Origin: JANMDU01 sp031418715
GTDB taxonomy: Bacteria > Pseudomonadota > Gammaproteobacteria > Burkholderiales > Burkholderiaceae_C
DNA: 64,000 bases
Assembly: GCA_031418715.1 (NCBI GenBank)
Contig: JANOJL010000066.1
Location: 1-64,000, forward strand
Direction: 5' to 3'
Both the position numbers and the translations under genes were made by a program. Positions 50,270 through 57,822 of this stretch are shown here, one piece after another (the stretch's first letter is position 1; each line of letters begins with the position of its first letter). The notes below the pieces were generated by a model that worked only from the letters and a program-made list of their open reading frames with translations, made no database searches and had not been told where the DNA came from.

Positions 50270-51208
50270 TCAAAGGCTTTTCTGAGAACCCGCCCCGTTC
50301 AAATGGGGCGGCGTATTCACTATCAAATCAGGAGCACTCTGCGCAGGTTTTATAACGGGAAGAGGGCTATTTTGCTTAAAAATATCGCTTGCAGCAGATT
50401 TGCCTGCGCCCTGCTCTTGCTCACGCAAAGTCTGCAACGCTGCCAGACAAAAATGCGCAAACCACAGCGATGAAAATGCAAATACCAGCGTGTAAACCCA
50501 AATCGCCGCCACAATAAAAATCGGCGCGAACACGACAAACATCACACCTGAAGCCCACAGCAGCGTGGGCGCTGCGCCCAAATAGCCCGCCACCACGCCC
50601 ATGCCCAAAAGCTGAGGCCGATGGCGCTTCATCACCTCGCGGCGCTCTTCCTTGCTTGCATGATCAGCCAGCGCGTCAAACGCCATCACGCGATAGGTGA
50701 GCCAGCCCCAAATCAGCGGCGGCACAATCAAAATCAAAGGCGGGATCAGCCAAAGCGGAATCGACACAATCAGCAGCGGCACGGCAACGAGCACCGATCC
50801 CAGCGACCAAAACACGCTTGCCATGATGCCCGCGCCCTTTTTGCGCTCCAGCTTGTCAAAGCGCCGCTCAGCCACCAGCGAGACCATCGCCGGCGTCATG
50901 AGAAACGCCACAAACATCAGTGAGCCAATCACCACCAGCGGCGTGGCAGCGAGAATCACCAGCAATGGCGCAATCGCCGCTTTGAGCCCGCCAAAACCCA
51001 TCCCCTCCAGCCAACCAATGCCCCGCGCCAGCCAATCGCTGCCCAGCAGCCAAGCATTGATCGCCGCCACGGTGCTTTCCCAAAAAAAGTAGCCAAACAC
51101 CCCCGCAATCGCCACCATCAGCACCAAAGGCACGAGCGAGAGCGCGATCACGCGCGGATGCAAACAATAAGCCGCCGCCCGCCAAAAAGCATCAAGAATC
51201 TGTTTCAT
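50270..51208 (-). CDS. EI24 domain (CysZ-like) membrane protein with repeat-encoded tail
   Basis: A 312-residue inner-membrane protein with about six hydrophobic segments, beginning MKQILDAFWRAAAYCLHPRV. It contains the EI24/CysZ pattern (WLIPPLILIVPPLIWGWLTY and MAFDALADHASKEERREVM). CysZ relatives mediate sulfate entry, but EI24 proteins as a group have no agreed role. The C-terminal tail FKQNSPLPVIKPAQSAP and following residues are encoded by a dispersed-repeat copy. The ATG at 51208 starts the protein at the usual family position. Confidence 0.85.
   Translation of the reverse strand: MKQILDAFWRAAAYCLHPRVIALSLVPLVLMVAIAGVFGYFFWESTVAAINAWLLGSDWLARGIGWLEGMGFGGLKAAIAPLLVILAATPLVVIGSLMFVAFLMTPAMVSLVAERRFDKLERKKGAGIMASVFWSLGSVLVAVPLLIVSIPLWLIPPLILIVPPLIWGWLTYRVMAFDALADHASKEERREVMKRHRPQLLGMGVVAGYLGAAPTLLWASGVMFVVFAPIFIVAAIWVYTLVFAFSSLWFAHFCLAALQTLREQEQGAGKSAASDIFKQNSPLPVIKPAQSAPDLIVNTPPHLNGAGSQKSL
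50319..50382 (-). repeat. Dispersed repeat, copy 13 (inside the EI24 gene)
   Basis: From left to right: CTATCAAATCAGGAGC, ACTCTGCGCAGG, TTTTATAACGGGA, GCTTAAAAATA. It encodes part of the EI24 protein tail in the same frame as the repeat at the PepA end. Confidence 0.82.
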
Positions 51209-51280
51209 GCGGTAAGGATACACGTTTGGGATTTGTTTCTGAATAGCCAACTTGGGCTTTTCATCACGGATAAATAAGCG

Positions 51281-51691
51281 CTAGTGCGCGGGCGGGCGGA
51301 CGCAGCAAATATCTAGGCCTAATGCTTGGCGGGCATCCAGCCAAGCGCGATCCGCAGTCAAAACACGCGCACTGAGCCGCTGGGCGAGCGCTAAACACAA
51401 CCGATCCCCCAAGCTCAGCCCCATGTTTCTCGTTTGGCTTCTGATCCAGCCAGCCTGCTCACCATCGCCCACTGGGATATCCATGACTTGATAAGCCAAA
51501 TCAGACAAGATCATTTTTATGGCATCTGGCTCTGCCCCACGATCCAATGATTTGGCAATCACTTCCGCTTGATTGGCCGCGCTCACCACGCAACGCTGCG
51601 AATGCAAGGCCTGCCCCACGATCTCAGAGCCGGGCTCGCCTTGCAAAAAAGCAATGATTGCTGAAGCATCGAGCACAGTCACATTACTCAT
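51281..51691 (-). CDS. vapC: PIN-domain toxin, VapC family
   Basis: A 136-residue ribonuclease-type toxin. PIN acidic residues are visible in VLDASAIIAFLQGEPG (first Asp), QAEVIAKSLD (Glu) and LGDRLCLALAQRL with VLTADRAWLD (later Asp residues). It overlaps the antitoxin gene by ATGA. VapC enzymes cut RNA, commonly initiator tRNA or rRNA. Complete and likely active. Confidence 0.88.
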   Translation of the reverse strand: MSNVTVLDASAIIAFLQGEPGSEIVGQALHSQRCVVSAANQAEVIAKSLDRGAEPDAIKMILSDLAYQVMDIPVGDGEQAGWIRSQTRNMGLSLGDRLCLALAQRLSARVLTADRAWLDARQALGLDICCVRPPAH

Positions 51692-51930
51692 TCCGTCTCC
51701 GCTTTACGACGCTCTGCAATCAATTCATCAGCCAATGAAGGCGAGTTTTGAGGCGCAAACTTTTGAAACATCGCCTGCGCCTTTTCAAGCTGAGCGCGCC
51801 GCGTGGTCGCTACCAATTCACCATTGCGCGCCGACCAAATCAGCTGATCGCCATCATGCAGATCAAGCTGCGTGCGCAATGCCACGGGGATGACCACTCT
51901 GCCATTGAGGAGGTTAGAAGCTAAATTCAT
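51688..51930 (-). CDS. vapB: AbrB/MazE-type antitoxin, VapB family
   Basis: An 80-residue DNA-binding antitoxin. The swapped-hairpin fold is seen in LNGRVVIPVALRTQLDLHDG followed by LIWSARNGELVATTRRAQL, and a C-terminal acidic/charged helix (SLADELIAERRKAETE) that would wrap the toxin. First gene of the pair, as usual. AT-rich repeats directly upstream may be its operator. Confidence 0.87.
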   Translation of the reverse strand: MNLASNLLNGRVVIPVALRTQLDLHDGDQLIWSARNGELVATTRRAQLEKAQAMFQKFAPQNSPSLADELIAERRKAETE

Positions 51931-51936
51931 GGTGTA

Positions 51937-51998
51937 TTTCTATAAATTTAATTAATGCCATTTTATATTTAATTATTTACATTTGCCATTTATAGAGA
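51937..51998 (-). promoter_or_regulatory. Candidate vapBC operator region
   Basis: Two direct copies of TGCCATTTTATA/TGCCATTTATAG lie 28 bp apart, and TTTCTATAAAT faces ATTTATAGAGA as an imperfect palindrome. The region is very AT-rich and adjoins the vapB start. Confidence 0.45.
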
Positions 51999-52030
51999 TT
52001 TGTCTTTATTAGCCACAACTTTTACAGCAG

Positions 52031-52114
52031 CTTCGCCCGCACGCCACCCGCTCGCCTGCTTCGCCTTCGCTCCACCCGCTTGCCCGCTTCGCCTTCACGC
52101 CACCCGCTCGCCTG
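52031..52114. repeat. Three tandem 28-bp GC-rich repeats
   Basis: Units at 52031-52058, 52059-52086 and 52087-52114 share CTTCGCC, CCACCCGCT and GCCTG/GCCCG. Units 1 and 3 are nearly identical, and unit 2 is more diverged. No spacer separates them. No gene crosses them convincingly. Confidence 0.8.
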
Positions 52115-52286
52115 CCACGCGACGTGCCCGAAAAACCCGAGGGCTTTTCTTTCGGGATTCCACCCGCTCACCCCGAGCCGCCACCTTTTGTAGCGCGCCA
52201 CCATGGTTTCTCGCGCTCCACGAGGATATCCCTCGGATTTTTCAGACCCATCACGCAGCGGATCTGGATCGTTGGCGCGTCGTTTC

Positions 52287-52350
52287 GCTACTACTTTCAT
52301 AGCACTTTGCGCAGCATTTATAACGGCTAGAGGCCGAAATCGTATAAATT
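52287..52350 (-). repeat. Dispersed repeat, copy 14
   Basis: GCTACTACTTTCATAGC, CACTTTGCGCAGC, TTTATAACGGCTAGAGGCC, then CGTATAAATTTTC. Confidence 0.8.
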
Positions 52351-52379
52351 TTCTCCCTTTTTTCGCTCGTTGAGCATGC

Positions 52380-52600
52380 TCACGCCAAGGCCGCCAAAGC
52401 ATCTAGCGGGCTAGCAGCGCCACCCGCAGCCACTTTCAGCACATGCGTGTAGATCATCGTGGTGGACACATCCGAAGCGTGTCAGCGCCTGCGCGACTGC
52501 CTGCGCCGGGTGCGCAGGTGCAGGCCAATGGTTGCCGGGGGCCGCCATGTATGACATGAGCTTGTGGATGATTGGCAATGTGCTTCATAAATAGCTGCGC
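52380..52600 (-). pseudogene. Degenerate C-terminal end of an integron-type tyrosine recombinase (IntI-like)
   Basis: Near 52380-52472 the minus strand encodes SDVSTTMIYTHVLKVAAGG, then SPLDAL and a stop, which is the closing sequence of integron integrases including the catalytic Tyr. Upstream, SCHTWRPPAT in another frame corresponds to the CHTLRHSFAT motif with the catalytic Arg region. The two are separated by frameshifts and an internal stop, and the N-terminal two thirds are missing. It is therefore inactive. It points away from the attC sites that follow, the normal integron layout. Confidence 0.75.
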
Positions 52601-52810
52601 AGGGGGCGCTGTGCGTGCGGCGTGTGCAAACGGCAACAGCAGTGTGGTTTCGCATTGCGCGGGCTGTGCATCTGTGTCTCTGGCGGTGCTGCAATCGCAC
52701 TTGGAGCACTGTGCAGTGCATCCAAATGCGCCAATCTGCGCCATAATTTACTTCAAGCAAGGGACGGAAGATTTCATTCCCCTTTGCACGCGACCACCCA
52801 ACGTGGTTCA

Positions 52811-52894
52811 GTCCAACAAGGTTTATCTGTCGCAGGAGGCACTCTTGGTTCCTATCAACTTGATCTCGCGACTGATAAACGCTGTTCGTTAGGC
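52811..52894 (+). other. attC-like recombination site 1
   Basis: R'' GTCCAAC at 52811-52817 and R' GTTAGGC at 52888-52894 flank the inner arms GTTTATCTGTCGC (52821-52833) and GCGACTGATAAAC (52868-52880), which pair with one mismatch. Spacing and orientation are those of an 84-bp integron attC site. Confidence 0.75.
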
Positions 52895-52925
52895 TGCACA
52901 GAAACATACCCCCCCAGAAATCGAC

Positions 52926-53585
52926 ATGGACTCTACAATCCTCGCGTCAACAATCGGAGCTGCAGCAACCATTGCGGCATCCCTCATCACGTTCTACGCT
53001 ACAAGAAGGAGCCTGACACGGCACTTTCCGAGTGAGCCACATTCGAATGCATGTCAGTTCGTACTCTTGGCCGATCGCGCGGCGGTTCTCGCTAAGGCCA
53101 GCACCCTCATTTCCGGTGCAGAACACAGCGTGATCGACACCACATGGGGCAACAGTGAGGAGAACTACTCGAAAGTGGAGAGCGAGGCGCTGGGTCGCTA
53201 TCTTGTCGCGAAAGAGCGGGCTATTTCTGACGGGAAGTATCGCTACAAGGAAATCTACACCGCCGTAAACGATGACCGTCACCGCACAAACCGCATTGGG
53301 TCAGAACGCAAGCGTGGCGAGCCTGCGAAGACCTATTCCGCCAAGTTGCTTGAGGGCATCGATCCCGCGTTCCCGATGATTGATTTTTTGGTAGTAGACG
53401 GCCAAAAAATCATCCTCGCGTGCCTTAGCAAGGACACGGCCAAGCCCGAGCATCACTATCTGTATGTGGAGTCACGTGACCTCGCAGGGTTTCTAACACA
53501 ATATTTTCAGGTGTGCTGGGAAAGTGCTGTCCCGCTGGCCGGTCAATCGAGCCAGCCAGTTGCGGAGGCCAAAAGTGAGGCCTAA
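52926..53585 (+). CDS. Integron cassette protein: membrane-anchored protein of unknown function
   Basis: A 219-residue protein I do not recognise with certainty. Residues 4-25 (ILASTIGAAATIAASLITFY) form an N-terminal membrane segment. The soluble part starts with QFVLLADRAAVLAKASTLIS and continues with SVIDTTWGNSEENYSKVESE, IDFLVVDGQKIILACLS and HHYLYVESRDLAGFLTQYF. This order of beta strands and the WG motif recall phospholipase D-like sensor domains, but no HKD motif is present. The gene lies exactly between two attC-like sites and its stop overlaps attC 2, as in mobile gene cassettes. Confidence 0.75.
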   Translation: MDSTILASTIGAAATIAASLITFYATRRSLTRHFPSEPHSNACQFVLLADRAAVLAKASTLISGAEHSVIDTTWGNSEENYSKVESEALGRYLVAKERAISDGKYRYKEIYTAVNDDRHRTNRIGSERKRGEPAKTYSAKLLEGIDPAFPMIDFLVVDGQKIILACLSKDTAKPEHHYLYVESRDLAGFLTQYFQVCWESAVPLAGQSSQPVAEAKSEA

Positions 53586-53634
53586 CGATTAAGGTTCAGA
53601 TCGCGCTTGCCGCGATCTAAACCGTTTGTTGGAC
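53580..53634 (+). other. attC-like recombination site 2
   Basis: R'' GCCTAAC at 53580-53586 and R' GTTGGAC at 53628-53634. The inner arms GGTTCAGATCGCG and CGCGATCTAAACC pair with one mismatch across a short loop. R'' is the exact complement of the core GTTAGGC at the cassette's other end, which is what a single cassette requires. Confidence 0.8.
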
Positions 53635-54169
53635 GAGCCCGGTTTAGGGTGCTGCGCAAGCCCCACTGCAAATATCTTTTTGTGATGCCCCTTGAGCCAT
53701 GGGCGTTGGTCTGGCGCAGGTTCGGTGGCGGCGAGTATGCATGCCCTTGCGGCTAGTGCCTAGTGCCTTTGCGGCACGTTGTGTGATGCCCCAGAGTGAA
53801 GAGCTGCTGTTTTTGGCCGAGCGCAATCACAACGCCCGATGGGCATTGGTGTGCTGACGGTCTGGTGTCAATTACTGGGGCGAATTTACCTCGCTGTATT
53901 TGCTGGGTGAGGTGTCAAGGCAGGGCGAAATTCGCCTGCGCACAACAAGCATGAGCCCGCCGCAGCATGCGCACTGCCACTGGGCACGCGGCGTGGTGAC
54001 TGCATCTGACGGTTTGGCCGGTGCTGTGCTGGGGCGCTTGAAGACCAACAGTTTGAGCAGTGTCATCAGCCGCTTGCTGTTGGAGTGCTAGGCAAGCCAA
54101 AGTTGCGTGCCCGTCTAAATCCCTTGGGCAATACATGCTGCAAGACCAGCCATAGAAACTGCGCACCGC
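53635..54169. other. Unassigned stretch after the cassette
   Basis: No gene, attC site or insertion sequence could be supported in these 535 bases. Short frames exist on both strands but none matches a family I know. It is probably decayed accessory DNA. Confidence 0.4.
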
Positions 54170-54320
54170 TCACAGAGCGTCTATTTTGTGGTCACAGTAC
54201 TCGCCCATGCGCCGAATGGCTCGCGCGTAGGCATCGATGGTCTTGGGCTGTAAGCCTTTGAGCTTGATAGGCAGCCGCGAGGCGGCTGAGGGCTTGAATG
54301 CACTTCGGCCTGCATCACAT
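54170..54320 (-). pseudogene. N-terminal fragment of a phage-type integrase
   Basis: The minus strand encodes ASRLPIKLKGLQPKTIDAYA, then RAIRRMGEYCDHKIDAL and a stop. This is the SAM-like N-terminal domain of tyrosine recombinases, of the kind that accompanies some transposons. The catalytic domain is missing, and the start of the protein (MQAEVHS) is in another frame. It is a remnant. Confidence 0.6.
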
Positions 54321-54555
54321 TTGCCGCGCAATTGGCCACAACTGAATGAAACGGAATATGCCGAAATTTGTGACCATCGGATACGGAGATCAGGCGGGAT
54401 ACGATCGCACACCGCAGGCAATCCGTGACGCAGCCCATGCCCACGATACCGGTCTGCAACGCGCAAGTTTGGCCGCTCAAGGACGCGCCATCCTGAATGC
54501 GCAAGCCGCACCGTTGCCGCTGTGCATTGCGGCTTAAGCTGGCTCGCTAGAGACA

Positions 54556-54618
54556 ATTCAAAGCAAAAATAGCACTTTGCCGTTACAGAATCTGCGCAGA
54601 GCGCTATCAAAATGATAC
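54556..54618 (+). repeat. Dispersed repeat, copy 15
   Basis: TTCAAAGC, TTGCCGTTACAGAATCTGCG and head GCGCTATCAAAATGATAC. It touches the end of the antitoxin gene at 54618. Confidence 0.75.
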
Positions 54619-54863
54619 TAACGCTCATCGCCCTCACGCGGCGGCTGGCCGCCGGCTCTTGCCATGATGCGGTCAAAGGCGGCCAAATCTGCGCGCTCCA
54701 CTCGGCTGCGGAAGAAATCCTCAGCCTCCAAAGTGGCGAGCTTCTCCGCAGCAGCCATGGCCACGAATTGGTTCACGCTCGTGCCATCGCGTTTGCTCAC
54801 ACGCTCAATGCCCGCCTTGAGCGAGCGCGGCAGGCGCAGGGGATAGGTCGCAACATCACTCAT
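54618..54863 (-). CDS. Antitoxin-like protein paired with a PIN toxin
   Basis: An 81-residue protein: ATYPLRLPRSLKAGIERVSK then RDGTSVNQFVAMAAAEKLAT is a ribbon-helix-helix pattern (beta strand followed by two helices with SVNQFV), and the C-terminal tail is charged. Its start overlaps the stop of the PIN gene by four bases. It probably represses the pair and neutralises the toxin. The toxin-first order is less common. Confidence 0.82.
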   Translation of the reverse strand: MSDVATYPLRLPRSLKAGIERVSKRDGTSVNQFVAMAAAEKLATLEAEDFFRSRVERADLAAFDRIMARAGGQPPREGDER

Positions 54864-55279
54864 GACAAACTCCTTAAAAACTCACCAGGCTTGCAAACTC
54901 GCAGCTTAAACGCGGTGCTTGCAGACGAAAAGTGCCGAATATTGAACGTGAGCAGCGCATTAGCGCCCGCATTCACAGCCGCCTCCAGCACCATCTCATC
55001 CGCAGGATCGCGCAATTGCGGCCTCCATCGGTAATGCACCGCGATAGGCCGAGCCATCGCAATCACCACACTCACGAAATTCTGCACTTCACTCAACGTC
55101 AAACCAGCGGCTTCAATATGCTCATCCCGCAAACACACCGCCTCATATTCCAACGCCAAAGCAACCGTCACGCCAACGGAGACGCTCCCACTTCTTGCTA
55201 ACCGCAGTAATTCAGCTGATGCGCCGCTGGGGCTACGCATTGCACTCACTACCACATCGGTATCCAAAACAAGCAGCAT
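54860..55279 (-). CDS. Putative toxin, PIN family (TIGR00305-like)
   Basis: A 139-residue PIN-domain protein: MLLVLDTDVVVSAMRSPSGA (first Asp), a central helix region with ALEYEAVCL (Glu), and DPADEMVLEAAVNAGANALL with FNIRHF (later Asp and Asn). These fit the COG1569-type toxin family. Coupled with the downstream ribbon-helix-helix gene by ATGA. The second toxin-antitoxin pair within 3.5 kb. Confidence 0.85.
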   Translation of the reverse strand: MLLVLDTDVVVSAMRSPSGASAELLRLARSGSVSVGVTVALALEYEAVCLRDEHIEAAGLTLSEVQNFVSVVIAMARPIAVHYRWRPQLRDPADEMVLEAAVNAGANALLTFNIRHFSSASTAFKLRVCKPGEFLRSLS

Positions 55280-55527
55280 AAATAGTATCTTCCGCGATAT
55301 TACATTCTAGCCTGATTCTGCCCTATTGTGTTCATGATCACAGCTTGCGCTTGAACGCCCCAGTTAACATCGAAATTTCGCACCTACCTCTCAAATTCGC
55401 CGCGTGATGGGTCTGAAAAAACGAAGTCTTTCTCAGCGTCAGGTTTGGCAAATGCGCCACCCTGAACAATGCGAAAATAGCGGGTTACCACGCAACAGAG
55501 CGCAATTTAAAGCAAAGCACACACATC

Positions 55528-56632
55528 ATGGACGCAGAACAAATCAACGCCATCGGCAGCAAACTCACCGATCTGGCCGCCCGCACTCTCGATCTTCGGG
55601 GGTATCTTTGACTACGAGAAAAAGTCACACCGTCTCGAAGAAGTCAACGCTGCGCTAGAAGACCCGACCGTCTGGAACGATCCGAAAAAAGCCCAAGAGC
55701 TGGGCAAAGAAAAGCGCCAGTTAGAGAACGTGGTCAACAATCTCACTGCGCTCGACCGTGATTTGGCCGACAACACCGAGCTTTTCGAGATGAGCAAGGA
55801 AGAGGCCGATATGGATGGTTTGCAGACCATTTCTGACGACGCGGCTCGCTTGGAAGCGATAGTGAAAGATCTCGAATTCAAGCGCATGTTTAACCAGCCT
55901 GCTGATCCGAACCATGCGTTTTTAGACATTCAAGCCGGCGCTGGCGGCACCGAAGCCTGCGATTGGGCGAGCATGCTGCTGCGCCAATACCTGCGCTACG
56001 CCGAGCGCAAAGGCTTTAAAGCCACGATTGATGAAGAAACGCCAGGCGATGTGGCCGGCATCCGCTCTGCCAGCATCAAGATCGAAGGCGATTACGCCTT
56101 TGGCCTGCTGCGCACGGAGACCGGCGTGCACCGTCTCGTGCGCAAATCGCCTTTCGATTCATCGGGCGGGCGTCACACCAGCTTTGCCAGCGTCTTCGTC
56201 TACCCCGAGGTGGACGACACCATTGTGATCGACATCAACCCCGCCGATGTGCGCACCGACACCTATCGGGCCAGCGGAGCTGGCGGCCAGCACATTAACA
56301 AAACCGATTCTGCTGTGCGCCTCACGCACATCCCCACCAACATCGTCGTCACCTGCCAAGATGGCCGCAGCCAACACAGCAACAAAGATGTGGCTTGGAA
56401 ACGCCTACGCTCGCGTTTGTATGACTACGAAATGCGCAAACGCTTGGAAGAGCAGCAAAAGCTCGAAGACACGAAGACCGATGTGGGTTGGGGTCACCAA
56501 ATCCGCAGTTACGTACTCGACAACAGCCGCATCAAAGACTTACGCACTGGGGTCGAGATCTCCGCCACGCAAAAGGTGTTGGATGGCGATTTGGATGAAT
56601 TCATTGAGGCCAGCCTCAAACAAGGTGTTTAA
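55528..56632 (+). CDS. prfB: Peptide chain release factor 2 with programmed +1 frameshift
   Basis: A 367-residue factor that ends translation at UGA and UAA. Codons 1-27 read MDAEQINAIGSKLTDLAART and then LDLRGYL. The in-frame TGA at 55609-55611 is bypassed by a +1 shift, so reading resumes with GAC at 55610 (DYEKKSHRLEEVNAAL). Domains follow in usual order: the stop-codon recognition SPF in RKSPFDSSGGRHTS and the GGQ peptide-release motif in SGAGGQHINKTDSAV. lysS, the common neighbour, is absent; kdsA starts 2 bp after the stop. Confidence 0.96.
55599..55612 (+). promoter_or_regulatory. prfB recoding (frameshift) site
   Basis: GGGGGTATCTTTGAC carries the internal Shine-Dalgarno-like G run, the slippery CTT and the UGAC stop context known from E. 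coli prfB. It lets RF2 levels control their own synthesis. Confidence 0.95.
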
Positions 56633-56634
56633 AC

Positions 56635-57489
56635 ATGAAACTTTGCAATTTCGATGTTGGCCTCGACAAACGCTTTTTCCTCATCGCGGGCACTTGCTCA
56701 ATTGAGGGATTGGAGATGTCTTTGGAAGTGGCGGGGCATCTCAAAGAAGTGACGTCCAAGCTGGGCATACCATTGATATACAAGGGCTCATTTGACAAGG
56801 CCAATCGCTCTTCGGGCAACACCAAGCGTGGCGTCGGCATAGATGCGGGCTTGAAAATTTTGGAGGAGGTGCGCAGGCAGTTGAATGTGCCGATCCTCAC
56901 CGATGTTCACGACACATCGCATATTGCTGAAGTGGCGAGCGTTGTAGACGTGCTGCAAACGCCTGCCTTCCTTTGCCGCCAAACGGATTTCATTCGCGCT
57001 GTTGCCCAATCAGGCAAGCCGGTGAATATCAAGAAAGGCCAGTTTCTCGCTCCTTGGGATATGAAAAACGTGATCGACAAAGCGCGTGCGGCAGCGATTG
57101 AAAAAGGCTTGAATCCAGACAGCTTCCTCGCCTGCGAGCGAGGCGTGAGTTTTGGGTACAACAATCTTGTGGCAGACATGACTTCTCTTGCCGAGATGAG
57201 GAAAAGCGGCGCACCGGTGGTGTTTGACGTGACGCATTCAGCGCAGAAGCCTGGCGGCCAAGGCACGAGCTCGGGCGGCGCCCGCGAAATGGTGCCTGTG
57301 CTCGCGCGGGCGGGCGTGGCTGCTGGCGTAGCCGGTTTGTTCATGGAAACGCATCCCAAGCCCGACGAGGCGTGGTCTGATGGGCCCAACGCCGTGCCCC
57401 TGCGCCACATGAAAGCTTTGCTCGAAACCCTGGTGGAGCTGGATTACGTAACCAAAAAGAACCCGTTCCTCGAGACCGATTTCAACTAA
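56635..57489 (+). CDS. kdsA: 3-deoxy-8-phosphooctulonate (KDO-8-P) synthase
   Basis: A 284-residue TIM-barrel enzyme that condenses arabinose 5-phosphate with phosphoenolpyruvate for lipopolysaccharide core. Signature parts: FFLIAGTCSIEGLEMSLEVA, YKGSFDKANRSSGNTKRGVG, PILTDVHDTSHIAEVASVVD, NIKKGQFLAPWDMKNVIDKA and VVFDVTHSAQKPGGQGTSSG. Precedes DUF1330, eno and ftsB, a conserved betaproteobacterial order in which pyrG, not prfB, is usually upstream. Confidence 0.97.
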   Translation: MKLCNFDVGLDKRFFLIAGTCSIEGLEMSLEVAGHLKEVTSKLGIPLIYKGSFDKANRSSGNTKRGVGIDAGLKILEEVRRQLNVPILTDVHDTSHIAEVASVVDVLQTPAFLCRQTDFIRAVAQSGKPVNIKKGQFLAPWDMKNVIDKARAAAIEKGLNPDSFLACERGVSFGYNNLVADMTSLAEMRKSGAPVVFDVTHSAQKPGGQGTSSGGAREMVPVLARAGVAAGVAGLFMETHPKPDEAWSDGPNAVPLRHMKALLETLVELDYVTKKNPFLETDFN

Positions 57490-57508
57490 ACCCAAGGACA
57501 CTATCCCC

Positions 57509-57796
57509 ATGAGCGCTTATGTGATTGCCGACGTTACCGTGACAGACGCCGACCAAATGGCCAAATACCGCGAATGGAGCACCAAAGCAGCTGCTGAATT
57601 CGGTGCGAGCTTTATCGTGCGCGGCGGCGCGATCACCGTGTTTGAAGGCGATTGGAAGCCCACCCGCGTGGTGATCATTCAGTTCCCTGACAGCGATACC
57701 GTCAAAAAATGGTACGACAGCGAGACCTACACCCAAGGCCGCGAGCTGCGCAAGAATGCGGGCGTGATGCGGATGGTGATGGTCGAAGGCGTTTGA
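57509..57796 (+). CDS. DUF1330 family protein
   Basis: A 95-residue ferredoxin-like protein: YVIADVTVTDADQMAKYREW, AAAEFGASFIVRGGAITVFE, and RVVIIQFPDSDTVKKWYDSE. DUF1330 is widespread and uncharacterised. Its place between kdsA and eno is conserved in related genomes, which hints at co-expression rather than shared function. Confidence 0.9.
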   Translation: MSAYVIADVTVTDADQMAKYREWSTKAAAEFGASFIVRGGAITVFEGDWKPTRVVIIQFPDSDTVKKWYDSETYTQGRELRKNAGVMRMVMVEGV

Positions 57797-57822
57797 ATTT
57801 TTAACTTTTAAGGGAAGCTCGT

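Noticed and set aside
52031..52114. CRISPR array
   Set aside because: The three 28-bp units are directly joined without spacers and no cas genes are nearby.
52578..52892. Plus-strand frame of about 105 codons before the cassette
   Set aside because: It runs across the integrase relic and ends inside attC site 1, with no family and no ribosome binding site. It could be a truncated cassette gene but cannot be supported.
54612..55034. 140-codon plus-strand frame over the PIN toxin-antitoxin pair
   Set aside because: Antisense shadow of two overlapping genes that have recognisable folds.
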